A DNA stretch of 8,697 nt from Lachnospiraceae bacterium (GTDB taxonomy: Bacteria > Bacillota > Clostridia > Lachnospirales > Lachnospiraceae): the NCBI GenBank assembly GCA_009774585.1, contig VSOA01000157.1, forward strand, positions 1 to 8,697. Direction: 5' to 3'. Each line of letters begins with the position of its first letter. The stretch's first letter is position 1. The translations under genes and the position numbers were made by a program. The notes under the pieces are model-generated. The model did no database searches. It was not told the origin of the DNA and saw only the letters and a program-made list of their open reading frames with translations. Positions 1-6,723 of the stretch are shown here, one piece after another.

Positions 1-39
1 ATTTCTAACAGAATTTCATGTCGAATTTACCGCCACTAT

Positions 40-438
40 TTATATAATATATACGCCCAGATAATCCAGCACAAAGAAAACCAGACATGAAAGAACAAGC
101 GCTTCCGCCGCTCCCATGACCGCACCGAGAATTTTATCCACTCCTCCGATAACACTGATATTGCTCAACGCCAAAATAGGAGTAAATATCAAACTGCATA
201 ATTTAAAGGCAATGCCCAGCAGAACCAGAATCACAATACATACCGTAAGCGTACTCATGGCTTTTGCCATCGCACTGGATATGGCAAAGAAAATGAGCGC
301 TACGCAAATCAGAGAAACCACTCCCGACAAAAGCGTAACGATTTCCTTCATGATTCCATTATGAAATCCTTTTTTTATTCTCCAAACAAATAATAGAAAA
401 ACAATCAGTGTAAATATCAGTCTGACCATCCGGTTCAC
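40..438 (-). CDS. CvpA-family small integral membrane protein
   Basis: This 132-residue protein is almost entirely hydrophobic, with predicted membrane segments near residues 4-20, 32-54, 62-88 and 102-130. The pattern after the first helix (KKGFHNGIMKEI, about 22-33) and the late GGVDKILGAVMGAAEAL stretch (98-114) match the CvpA family, named for colicin V production in E. coli, where the molecular role remains poorly defined. In Firmicutes these proteins are linked to the cell envelope. The start used is a GTG at 436-438 with GGAAAG just upstream; an ATG three codons later (427-429) is an alternative giving 129 residues. It lies 40 nt downstream of the DUF5711-like gene and is probably co-transcribed with it. 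No clear terminator is visible in the 39 bases after its stop. The family call is firm; the exact function is unknown. Confidence 0.85.
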   Translation of the reverse strand: MNRMVRLIFTLIVFLLFVWRIKKGFHNGIMKEIVTLLSGVVSLICVALIFFAISSAMAKAMSTLTVCIVILVLLGIAFKLCSLIFTPILALSNISVIGGVDKILGAVMGAAEALVLSCLVFFVLDYLGVYII

Positions 439-478
439 TACTTTCCGTCATGCATATCTTTTGCATACATCACATATT

Positions 479-1681
479 CTATTGCAGTTCAATCACATCA
501 ATAGAGTCAGGCGTTACAACCATGTATCGGTACGCGCTGTTTTGCGGTATCAGCATGAGCGCTGTCTTATCAAACTGTCCCCTGTATTTCTCGGTCCCGC
601 TGCTATTATAGATACTGCACTCTGTTTCATTATAAATAATCACTTGATCTTCATAGAACAGAATATCCCTATAGTCTATGTCGAACTCAATTGATTGTCG
701 TAACTCTCCTGATTTATGATATACATCCAACTTGTATCTGTTACTGTTCTCCGTGTTGTTAAACACAAGACCTATATACTCCCCGCCATAATACACGCTC
801 TGCACATCGTCGCTAATCAGTTTCTCCGCCACGCTCATCGGCTTCTGCGCACCGGCATAAAACATAATTCTGTCATCAGATACCGCAAACACCGATTTAT
901 TATCAAGAAATCTCGTGAGAGGCACAATCGCATTCAGATAATCATATCCGCTGACATAATTATTGGTACTATTCTGTCCGACGTCTCCAAAATTATAAAA
1001 AGCCACGCTGGATTTCATCTGACCACTGTCCACAAAAAGATATGATACGCAAACAATCTGTCCGTTTGGTGAAATGGACACATTAATCGGATACCCGCTC
1101 TCTTTCATGGTTGTCCGGAAATAGATCAGTTCCTTTCCGTTTGCGTCATATAAATAAATCCATGTAGTATCGGTATCATCTAAAACTACTGCCACCACGC
1201 CGTTAGATGCCACACAGAAATCACGAATCGGTTTGCTCGTCGTTATACTTCCCATAACACCCGCGGTATTCATCACATAAATAGTTCTGCCGTTATAATC
1301 TCCTATTGCAACTGCATTCTGACAGATATCTACCATAGGGTTCTGCATCTCAAATGTCTGATTCCAGACCGCATTTCCTTTGACATCCATACACCCCGCA
1401 CCGTCTTTACTGTATGTCAAAAGATATCCTGAAAAGGGTAACAGGTTGGACCCCTGTGTTATACTGATTTCAACGGATGACAGCACCGCCGCCTGCGAAT
1501 ATATTTTATTATTCCATTGAACATAAAGCGCCGCAATAATAGCAGTAATTAATATGATAACCAAGATTGTCCGATAAAAAATCGTAAACTTATGACTTTT
1601 AATCTTTTCCCGGTAACTGATTCTGACTTTCTCGTCGCTTCTTTCTCTTTTCTTTTTCAGGTAGTCTCTAACGCTAGTCAT
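479..1681 (-). CDS. DUF5711-like membrane-anchored beta-propeller protein
   Basis: This protein has 400 residues. A basic cytoplasmic N-terminus (residues 1-33, many K and R) precedes a single membrane helix at about 34-55 (TILVIILITAIIAALYV), and the rest is predicted outside the cell. The long C-terminal part is a series of short beta-rich segments with repeats of the type G-x-x-IYVMN, WIYLYDANGKEL, KLDVYHKSGEL and CSIYNSSGTEK, the spacing expected of PQQ/WD-like propeller blades. The overall pattern matches DUF5711 proteins of Lachnospiraceae, whose function is unknown. The ATG at 1679-1681 was chosen because GAGGAAC sits 8 nt upstream; an in-frame ATG at 1729 has no such site and would add 16 residues unlike the rest. 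It lies between the LysM gene (54-nt gap) and the CvpA gene (40-nt gap), which suggests a shared envelope role. No catalytic motif was seen; a scaffold or sensing role is inference only. Confidence 0.82.
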   Translation of the reverse strand: MTSVRDYLKKKRERSDEKVRISYREKIKSHKFTIFYRTILVIILITAIIAALYVQWNNKIYSQAAVLSSVEISITQGSNLLPFSGYLLTYSKDGAGCMDVKGNAVWNQTFEMQNPMVDICQNAVAIGDYNGRTIYVMNTAGVMGSITTSKPIRDFCVASNGVVAVVLDDTDTTWIYLYDANGKELIYFRTTMKESGYPINVSISPNGQIVCVSYLFVDSGQMKSSVAFYNFGDVGQNSTNNYVSGYDYLNAIVPLTRFLDNKSVFAVSDDRIMFYAGAQKPMSVAEKLISDDVQSVYYGGEYIGLVFNNTENSNRYKLDVYHKSGELRQSIEFDIDYRDILFYEDQVIIYNETECSIYNSSGTEKYRGQFDKTALMLIPQNSAYRYMVVTPDSIDVIELQ

Positions 1682-1735
1682 ACGTTGTTCCTCTTCCCCA
1701 TGGCAATATCTTTGTTTATTGTAACACACATTTTC

Positions 1736-2839
1736 CTATGGCAGTATTATTTTTTGTCCGTAACGAATATTATCCGGATCCGTTATTTGATTTAACTCAC
1801 ATATTTTCTGCACATACGCAGTATCTCCGTATATTTTCTGACTGATTGTATATAAAGTATCACCCCGCTCCACTTTGTAATATCTCGTTACGTTTCGGGA
1901 GAGTGCCTCCAGTTCTTCCTCCTGCGGCTCATTATCTTCTGCTGTCTCCGCTCCAGCATCTGTTTCTTGTCCGTTGTTCTGATTTGCAGCCTGTGCTTCT
2001 ATATCCCTATCGTCTTCCGTTGTCGGACTTTCTGCACTATCTCCACCCTGCCCTGCATCGTCTTCCTCCTGCGGCGCCGCTTCCGCCTCTTCGTCTTGCC
2101 CTGCTGTTTGCTCCTCGTTTTCAAGTGTTGCAAGTTTTAAAATATCTTCTTCCTGCACCACATCACGCTCTATGACAATTTCCGACTTCTCACCACCGGG
2201 AGTCTGCACGTCTTCCGCCTCCTGATTTTCCAATGCAAAAAGCACTTCCTCGGCCGATTGATTTAAATCCTGCATCTTATCATAGCTGTTTGTGGAATTG
2301 ATCACGATAGCAACCAACGCCACCAGAATAATACCCAACTGCACCGTAATGGTATTATGCGGCGTTTTTCTGGCTGTCGGCTTGTACTTATCCGTTTTAC
2401 CGGTGCCGGTAAACATATCCGACTTTAAGTAGTCCGACCGTTCTCTCCTGCTTTGTACGTTTTCACCATCTTCTTTTTTACGCTCAATCAGGTAATTCTG
2501 CATTTCTTTGTTGTCTTGGTAAAAGACTTCATAACCTTTTATTTCGTACACGGAGCCATCCTCTTCTCTTATCAAAAAAGCAGGTCCTGCCTGCGTCAAG
2601 CAGCACCCGACCTCTTCCAGCAGATCATATTTATCAAAATGCGCCGGCTTCTCGTTTCGCCCCGCTCCGTATATCATATACTTCCTACCGTTTTTTTCTT
2701 TAAATCCATAGAAAAGGAACTCTGACAACTCTAATCGTCCGGTTTCTCCTTTTAAATAAGAGAGTACATAGTCCTCCACGAAAAGCTGGTATTTCTCTTC
2801 TCTTCCTCCTTTGTGAATGATAATCGATGACTGTTCCAT
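1736..2839 (-). CDS. Single-pass membrane protein with C-terminal LysM domain
   Basis: This protein has 367 residues in four parts. Residues 1-162 are a predicted cytoplasmic region with no family I recognise. A membrane helix follows at about 163-181 (TITVQLGIILVALVAIVI). Residues 185-315 form a low-complexity linker very rich in E, D, Q and A. A LysM domain at 320-367 (begins YYKVERGDTLYTISQ, ends IRYGQKIILP) would bind N-acetylglucosamine-containing glycan such as peptidoglycan. The topology is inside-to-outside, with no cleavable signal peptide, so the protein would connect a cytoplasmic domain to the cell wall. The ATG at 2837-2839 was chosen because GGAG lies 8 nt upstream; an upstream in-frame ATG at 2881 lacks a ribosome binding site. 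It is the first gene of the probable LysM-DUF5711-CvpA operon. The LysM call is firm; the N-terminal domain's role is unknown. Confidence 0.85.
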   Translation of the reverse strand: MEQSSIIIHKGGREEKYQLFVEDYVLSYLKGETGRLELSEFLFYGFKEKNGRKYMIYGAGRNEKPAHFDKYDLLEEVGCCLTQAGPAFLIREEDGSVYEIKGYEVFYQDNKEMQNYLIERKKEDGENVQSRRERSDYLKSDMFTGTGKTDKYKPTARKTPHNTITVQLGIILVALVAIVINSTNSYDKMQDLNQSAEEVLFALENQEAEDVQTPGGEKSEIVIERDVVQEEDILKLATLENEEQTAGQDEEAEAAPQEEDDAGQGGDSAESPTTEDDRDIEAQAANQNNGQETDAGAETAEDNEPQEEELEALSRNVTRYYKVERGDTLYTISQKIYGDTAYVQKICELNQITDPDNIRYGQKIILP

Positions 2840-2858
2840 TTCATTCACTCCATTCCGA

Positions 2859-2891
2859 AGTCCGCACCTTACGGACTGCATACAGGCAGTC
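2859..2891 (-). promoter_or_regulatory. Two overlapping hairpins in the leader of the LysM gene
   Basis: Two short inverted repeats overlap and cannot form together. On the plus strand AGTCCG (2859-2864) pairs with CGGACT (2872-2877), and GACTGC (2874-2879) pairs with GCAGTC (2886-2891). They share positions 2874-2877. They lie 20-50 nt before the chosen start codon, so one conformation could affect initiation. Short stems of this size also occur by chance, so a regulatory role is speculative. Confidence 0.3.
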
Positions 2892-2909
2892 TTGCAGCAC
2901 TATAAAGTT

Positions 2910-2918
2910 ACTATAGCA
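2910..2918 (-). promoter_or_regulatory. Possible extended -10 promoter of the LysM operon
   Basis: On the minus strand the bases read TGCTATAGT, which is the extended -10 motif TGn followed by TATAGT (5 of 6 matches to TATAAT). No good -35 box is found at 16-18 nt. A second TATAAT (minus strand, near 2924-2929) also lacks a -35 partner. Transcription would start near 2903, leaving a leader of roughly 60-65 nt. A separate promoter is plausible because a terminator-like hairpin precedes it. Confidence 0.35.
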
Positions 2919-2969
2919 TGCCTATTATAAAAAATATGGAAAAATACGCGATATTTCTCCCCGATGTCT

Positions 2970-3024
2970 TACAAAATTAGAGGCTTATGCAAAACACATT
3001 CAATCTTTGTCCTGCAAAGCCTCT
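2970..3024 (-). terminator. Probable terminator downstream of galM
   Basis: On the minus strand AGAGGCTTTGCA (3024-3013) pairs with TGCATAAGCCTCT (2991-2979), giving a 12-bp stem with one bulged base and a loop of about 21 nt. The stem is followed by AATTTTGT, a modest U-run. It lies about 42 nt after the galM stop codon. The long loop and short U-run make it weaker than a textbook terminator, but it separates galM from the envelope operon. Confidence 0.6.
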
Positions 3025-3066
3025 TAATAATCTATTCCTTATGTATCACACCTTACATATCAACGC

Positions 3067-4107
3067 TTACACAAACTGATAAACCGTTACGGAATCATAA
3101 TCTTTACCCGGTCCGAAAACAGCCTGCGCAAAATTAGAATGGTGAATATTATCAGGAAAATATTGTGTTTCCAGACAAAATCCCATGCGCGGTCCATATG
3201 CGGCATTCTCTTTACCAATTTCCTCACCGATACAATTACCGGCATAGAATTGCACGCCGGGCAGATTTGTAAATACTTTCAGCTTTCTTCCGCTCTTTAA
3301 GTCCTCCGCCTGCGCAATTTCTCTAAGTGTTCCGTCGGCATGATCAATCACGAAATTATGGTCATATCCTTGTCCTATTTTCAGTTGCTCAAAATCCGCA
3401 TTAATATCCTGTCCAATTGGCTTCATTTGAGTAAAATCCATCGGTGTGCCCGCTACAGGCGCAATCTCTCCAGTAGGAATCGAGCCGGGAACCACCGGAG
3501 TATAGTTGGACGCATTGATCTGTAGTAAGTGATCCTCAATCTTCCCTGCCTTATGTCCTGACAGGTTAAAATATGTATGATTCGTCATATTAATGATTGT
3601 ATCGGCGTCAGACGTTCCATGATAACTCAGTTTGAGCGCATTATCGTCAGACAGACTGAACGTCATGGATACTTTTTTATTACCCGGAAATCCCATCTCT
3701 CCGTCCTTGCCTTCAATTGTAAGCGTTACACTGTCCGCCCCTTCCTCTGCCTCCCAGAGCTGCTTATGATATCCTTCTTCCATATGGCTGTGCAGATTAT
3801 TGACTCCGTCGTTCACATCAATCTGATACTTCTTGCCGTTTATTTCAAAGCCTGCACCTGCAATCCGATTAGCGCTCGGTCCGATTGTCGCTCCTAAGAA
3901 GCTGCCGTTGCCGTAATACCCTTCAAGCGTATCGTATCCTAATACCACATCTTCCAAATTTCCGTTTTGGTCCGGCACGAGAAGGCTGACCAGATTCGCG
4001 CCAAAATTGATAATCTTGGCGCGCATCCCATTCGCATTATAAAGAGTGTACGCATACACATCTTTACCATCTCTTGTCGTTCCAAATTTTTCTTTCTCTA
4101 CCCCCAT
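3067..4107 (-). CDS. galM: Aldose 1-epimerase (mutarotase)
   Basis: This cytoplasmic enzyme interconverts the alpha and beta anomers of aldoses such as galactose and glucose, feeding the Leloir pathway and other sugar kinases. The 346-residue length fits the family. Recognisable sites are GPSANRI (76-82), the substrate-binding His in NNLHSH (H107), the catalytic His in TNHTYFNLSGH (H177), the Asp in YDHNFV (D249) and the catalytic Glu in CLETQYFPDN (E313). The strand-rich beta-sandwich pattern is intact. The NNLHSH segment differs from the NSLHGG form common in GalM, so the enzyme may belong to a subgroup with another preferred sugar. GGGAG lies about 6 nt before the ATG. The gene follows recR by 47 nt with no obvious promoter between, so read-through from the recR operon is likely. 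No other galactose genes are in the window, so the physiological substrate is uncertain. Confidence 0.92.
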   Translation of the reverse strand: MGVEKEKFGTTRDGKDVYAYTLYNANGMRAKIINFGANLVSLLVPDQNGNLEDVVLGYDTLEGYYGNGSFLGATIGPSANRIAGAGFEINGKKYQIDVNDGVNNLHSHMEEGYHKQLWEAEEGADSVTLTIEGKDGEMGFPGNKKVSMTFSLSDDNALKLSYHGTSDADTIINMTNHTYFNLSGHKAGKIEDHLLQINASNYTPVVPGSIPTGEIAPVAGTPMDFTQMKPIGQDINADFEQLKIGQGYDHNFVIDHADGTLREIAQAEDLKSGRKLKVFTNLPGVQFYAGNCIGEEIGKENAAYGPRMGFCLETQYFPDNIHHSNFAQAVFGPGKDYDSVTVYQFV

Positions 4108-4122
4108 TGTAATCTCCCTTCT

Positions 4123-4140
4123 GAAGCGGCCGTCCGCTTC
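4123..4140 (-). other. Perfect 7-bp hairpin between recR and galM
   Basis: GAAGCGG (4123-4129) and CCGCTTC (4134-4140) form a perfect 7-bp, GC-rich stem with a 4-nt loop. It begins 14 nt after the recR stop codon and ends 4 nt before the galM ribosome binding site (GGGAG, 4114-4118). There is no T-run after it on the minus strand, so it is not a standard terminator. An mRNA-stabilising or attenuating role between the two genes is possible. Confidence 0.5.
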
Positions 4141-4154
4141 CTTACATGTCTTTG

Positions 4155-4751
4155 CTACAGTTCAACTCTTCCCTCTAATGCCCGGAGTAATGTGACTTCG
4201 TCAATATATTCCAAGTCACCGCCCACCGGAACGCCGCTGGCTATTCTCGTAACTTTGATTCCCGTCGGTTTGATCAGCTTACTGATATACATTGCCGTCG
4301 TCTCGCCTTCCAAGCTGGAGTTGGTCGCGATTATCACCTCACTCACGTCCCCTTCCAGACGATGCATCAGTTCTTTGAGTTTAATATCATTCGGTCCGAT
4401 TCCGAGCATAGGAGAAATCGCGCCATGCAGTACGTGATAAACGCCGCTGTACTTACCTGTCTTTTCGTATGCCGCCAAATCCCTTGCGTTTTCCACTACC
4501 ATAATTGTGCCGTGATCCCTGTTTACATTCGCGCACACCGGACACATTTCTTTGTCCGTCAGAGTATAGCATTCTTCACAATACCGCACATTCTCCTTTG
4601 CATCGACAATCGCATGAGCCAGTCTTTCCACCCGCGCCTTCGGCATATTAATCAGATGGAATGCGAGCCGCTGTGCAGATTTAGAACCGATTCCCGGCAG
4701 TCCGGCTAATTCTTCTATTAACTTATTGATATGTCCGCTGTATAACTCCAT
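4155..4751 (-). CDS. recR: Recombination mediator protein RecR
   Basis: RecR works with RecO, and with RecF in many bacteria, to load RecA onto SSB-coated single-stranded DNA during gap repair. The 198-residue length is standard. Domains in order are an N-terminal helix-hairpin-helix (LPGIGSKSAQRLAFHL, 18-33), a four-cysteine zinc site (C58, C61, C70, C73), a Toprim domain beginning IMVVENARDLAAYE (83-96) with acidic E87 and the SSLEGETTA segment (145-153), and the C-terminal ASGVPVGGDLEYIDEVTLL (171-189). All signature residues are present and nothing is missing. The start ATG (4749-4751) overlaps the ybaB stop TGA by one base (TGATG), so translation is probably coupled to ybaB. The dnaX-ybaB-recR order is conserved across Firmicutes and other phyla. 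Confidence 0.97.
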   Translation of the reverse strand: MELYSGHINKLIEELAGLPGIGSKSAQRLAFHLINMPKARVERLAHAIVDAKENVRYCEECYTLTDKEMCPVCANVNRDHGTIMVVENARDLAAYEKTGKYSGVYHVLHGAISPMLGIGPNDIKLKELMHRLEGDVSEVIIATNSSLEGETTAMYISKLIKPTGIKVTRIASGVPVGGDLEYIDEVTLLRALEGRVEL

Positions 4752-5098
4752 CAGAACGGAAATCCTCCGCCCAGACCACCGGTCATCTTATTCATTATCT
4801 CGTTGCTGGCATCTTCAGCCATTCTAAGGGCCTCATTTGCCGCTGCCATCACAAGATCCTCCAGCATTTCAATATCGTCAGGATCTACCACTTCCTCAGA
4901 CAGTTTAACCTTCGTAATCTCTTTTTTACCCGTCACGGTCACTTCTACCGCACCGCCACCGGCTTTCGCAACAAACTCTTTGACTTCCAGTTCCTTCTGA
5001 CTCTCTTCCATCTGGCGCTGCATTCTCTGTGCCTGCTTCATCAGATTATTCATATTCCCCGGCATACCTCCACCCGGAAATCCACCACGTTTTGCCAT
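4751..5098 (-). CDS. YbaB/EbfC-family nucleoid-associated protein
   Basis: This 115-residue DNA-binding protein belongs to the YbaB/EbfC family, whose members form tweezer-like dimers that bind DNA and are nucleoid associated. The N-terminus is Gly/Met/Asn rich (GGFPGGGMPGNMNNLMKQAQ), followed by a long helix (about 17-40, MKQAQRMQRQMEESQKELE). The family core comes next: AKAGGGAVEVTVTGKKEITKVKLSEEVVDPDD (about 45-76) and MLEDLVMAAANEAL (78-91). The C-terminus is again Gly rich (GGLGGGFPF). GGAGG (5105-5109) is well placed before the ATG. It lies 12 nt after dnaX and overlaps recR by one base. The family assignment is firm; its precise role in repair or chromosome packing is not settled. Confidence 0.95.
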   Translation of the reverse strand: MAKRGGFPGGGMPGNMNNLMKQAQRMQRQMEESQKELEVKEFVAKAGGGAVEVTVTGKKEITKVKLSEEVVDPDDIEMLEDLVMAAANEALRMAEDASNEIMNKMTGGLGGGFPF

Positions 5099-5110
5099 AC
5101 TAGTCCTCCA

Positions 5111-6712
5111 TTATTCTTCTTCAACTTCTATATCCATATGGATCAACTGACTCAGATCCACATAGTTCTGTACAAAAGTGCCACGATCGGGCACGCTCTG
5201 TAGCGTCACATCTATCTCCTTGCCGGCAGCCTCCGATACCATCTGCACCAGTAACTCTTTATGCCCTTCCTGCTTTAGAAAATAGTCGGAAGCAAGACCG
5301 TCCTCCACCACAACCATTAGCTTGTTATCTCCACCCAGACTGAGTCCGGCATTCCTGAGATACTGTTTCATCGGCATGGACGCCTGCCCTACGATTGACG
5401 CCCACTTGTCAACTACTGCCTGAACGTCCGCCGGAATCGCCTTGGGAAGCGGCGGACATTCTTTCAGCGTGCCTGCGCCTAAAGGCGTCTGAGACACACT
5501 TCCATATACGCCTCCACCCTCTGCCGGATATGCTTCTCCTGACGATACCGCGATCACGCCGTTCTCTATCTTTTCCTCCACAGCCCTAATACGCTCTACG
5601 ATAGATTCATAATCTTTCTCCATATCCGGTCTGCAGAGTTTAATCAAAGCAATTTCTATTAAAATACGTTTCTGCGCCGCATATTTAATCTGTCCCGACA
5701 GTTCGGAAAAGATACGGATATAACGCATGACGGCATCTGTCTGGATCATACCTGCCTCTTCCCGAAGTCTTGCAAGATTATCCGTAGAAACGTCGATTAC
5801 ATCCTCTATGTCATCAGAGGATCTGACCAACAGAAGATTACGCAGATACCATGTGAAATCTGTCACAAACTGGGTAAGTTCTCTTCCCTGCATCACAATC
5901 TCTTCCAAAAGACTGATGCATCCGGTCACATCCCGATCAAGCACATGCCGAAGCAGCCTGCCAAACACCTCCGTGTCCACGGCGCCCAACACATCCAGCA
6001 CTTTATCATAAGTCAGTTCCTGCCCGAAATGAAAAGCAATGCACTGATCTAGCAAGCTGAGAGCATCTCTCATGGAACCGTCCGCCGCCTTTGCCACATA
6101 CCGGAGCGCCTTCTCCTCCACCTGAATCTGCTCCTCGTCCATCAATTCTCTCAATCTTGACGCAATCGTGTCAATGGTAATCCGCCTGAAATCATATCTC
6201 TGGCATCTTGACAGAATTGTAATCGGTATTTTATGGACTTCCGTAGTCGCCAAGATAAAAATCGCATAGGACGGCGGCTCTTCCAACGTCTTAAGAAGCG
6301 CGTTAAACGCTCCTATCGAGAGCATATGAACCTCATCAATAATGTAAACCTTGTACTTGCCTTCCGCCGGTGAATAGGATACTTCATCCACGATTTCACG
6401 GATATTATCCACACCATTGTTAGAAGCCGCATCTATCTCGATCACATTCATACTCGCGCCTGCTGCGATTGCCTTACATGAAGTGCATTCACCGCATGGA
6501 CTGCCGCCTTCAGGGTGTTCACAGTTAACTGCCTTGGCAAATATTTTGGCAATCGATGTTTTACCTGTTCCGCGGGTTCCGCAGAACAGGTACGCATGCC
6601 CGATTCGCTCGGCTTTTATTTGATTTTGTAATGTAGTGACAATATGTTCCTGCCCTTTCACGTTCTCAAAACGACTCGGACGGAATTTGCGATAAAGCGC
6701 TGTATATGACAT
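5111..6712 (-). CDS. dnaX: DNA polymerase III subunit tau/gamma
   Basis: DnaX is the ATPase core of the clamp loader, which places the sliding beta clamp on primed DNA and tethers the replicative polymerase. In this 533-residue protein the AAA+ module runs from the N-terminus: MSYTALYRKFRP, Walker A GTRGTGKT (45-52), a zinc module with C64, C73, C76 and C79, Walker B IIDEVHM (124-130), the SRC motif (168-170) carrying the arginine finger, and the sensor 2 region GSMRDALSLLDQ (212-223). The helical oligomerisation domain III covers about 240-365. A variable linker follows (385-425), then a C-terminal tau-like domain (427-508) as in Gram-positive DnaX. No A-rich slippery heptamer of the E. coli type is seen, so only the full-length product is expected. 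AGGAG lies 6 nt before the ATG and next to the pfkA stop codon. Confidence 0.97.
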   Translation of the reverse strand: MSYTALYRKFRPSRFENVKGQEHIVTTLQNQIKAERIGHAYLFCGTRGTGKTSIAKIFAKAVNCEHPEGGSPCGECTSCKAIAAGASMNVIEIDAASNNGVDNIREIVDEVSYSPAEGKYKVYIIDEVHMLSIGAFNALLKTLEEPPSYAIFILATTEVHKIPITILSRCQRYDFRRITIDTIASRLRELMDEEQIQVEEKALRYVAKAADGSMRDALSLLDQCIAFHFGQELTYDKVLDVLGAVDTEVFGRLLRHVLDRDVTGCISLLEEIVMQGRELTQFVTDFTWYLRNLLLVRSSDDIEDVIDVSTDNLARLREEAGMIQTDAVMRYIRIFSELSGQIKYAAQKRILIEIALIKLCRPDMEKDYESIVERIRAVEEKIENGVIAVSSGEAYPAEGGGVYGSVSQTPLGAGTLKECPPLPKAIPADVQAVVDKWASIVGQASMPMKQYLRNAGLSLGGDNKLMVVVEDGLASDYFLKQEGHKELLVQMVSEAAGKEIDVTLQSVPDRGTFVQNYVDLSQLIHMDIEVEEE

Positions 6713-6723
6713 TATTTCTCCTA

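Noticed and set aside
1..39. Terminator or next gene after the CvpA gene
   Set aside because: The 39 bases show no stem with a U-run, and the only minus-strand ATG there meets a stop after four codons. The sequence is too short to judge.
439..478. Repeated TATGCA in the DUF5711-CvpA gap
   Set aside because: Two 6-bp copies 5 nt apart in AT-rich DNA are easily explained by chance and suggest no known site.
3967..4437. Long plus-strand open frames opposite galM, recR and other genes
   Set aside because: They are antisense to strongly conserved proteins, lack ribosome binding sites and encode no recognisable domain.
5111..6712. Programmed frameshift in dnaX giving a short gamma product
   Set aside because: No A-rich slippery heptamer like that of E. 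coli is present, and the frame is intact to a C-terminal tau-like domain.
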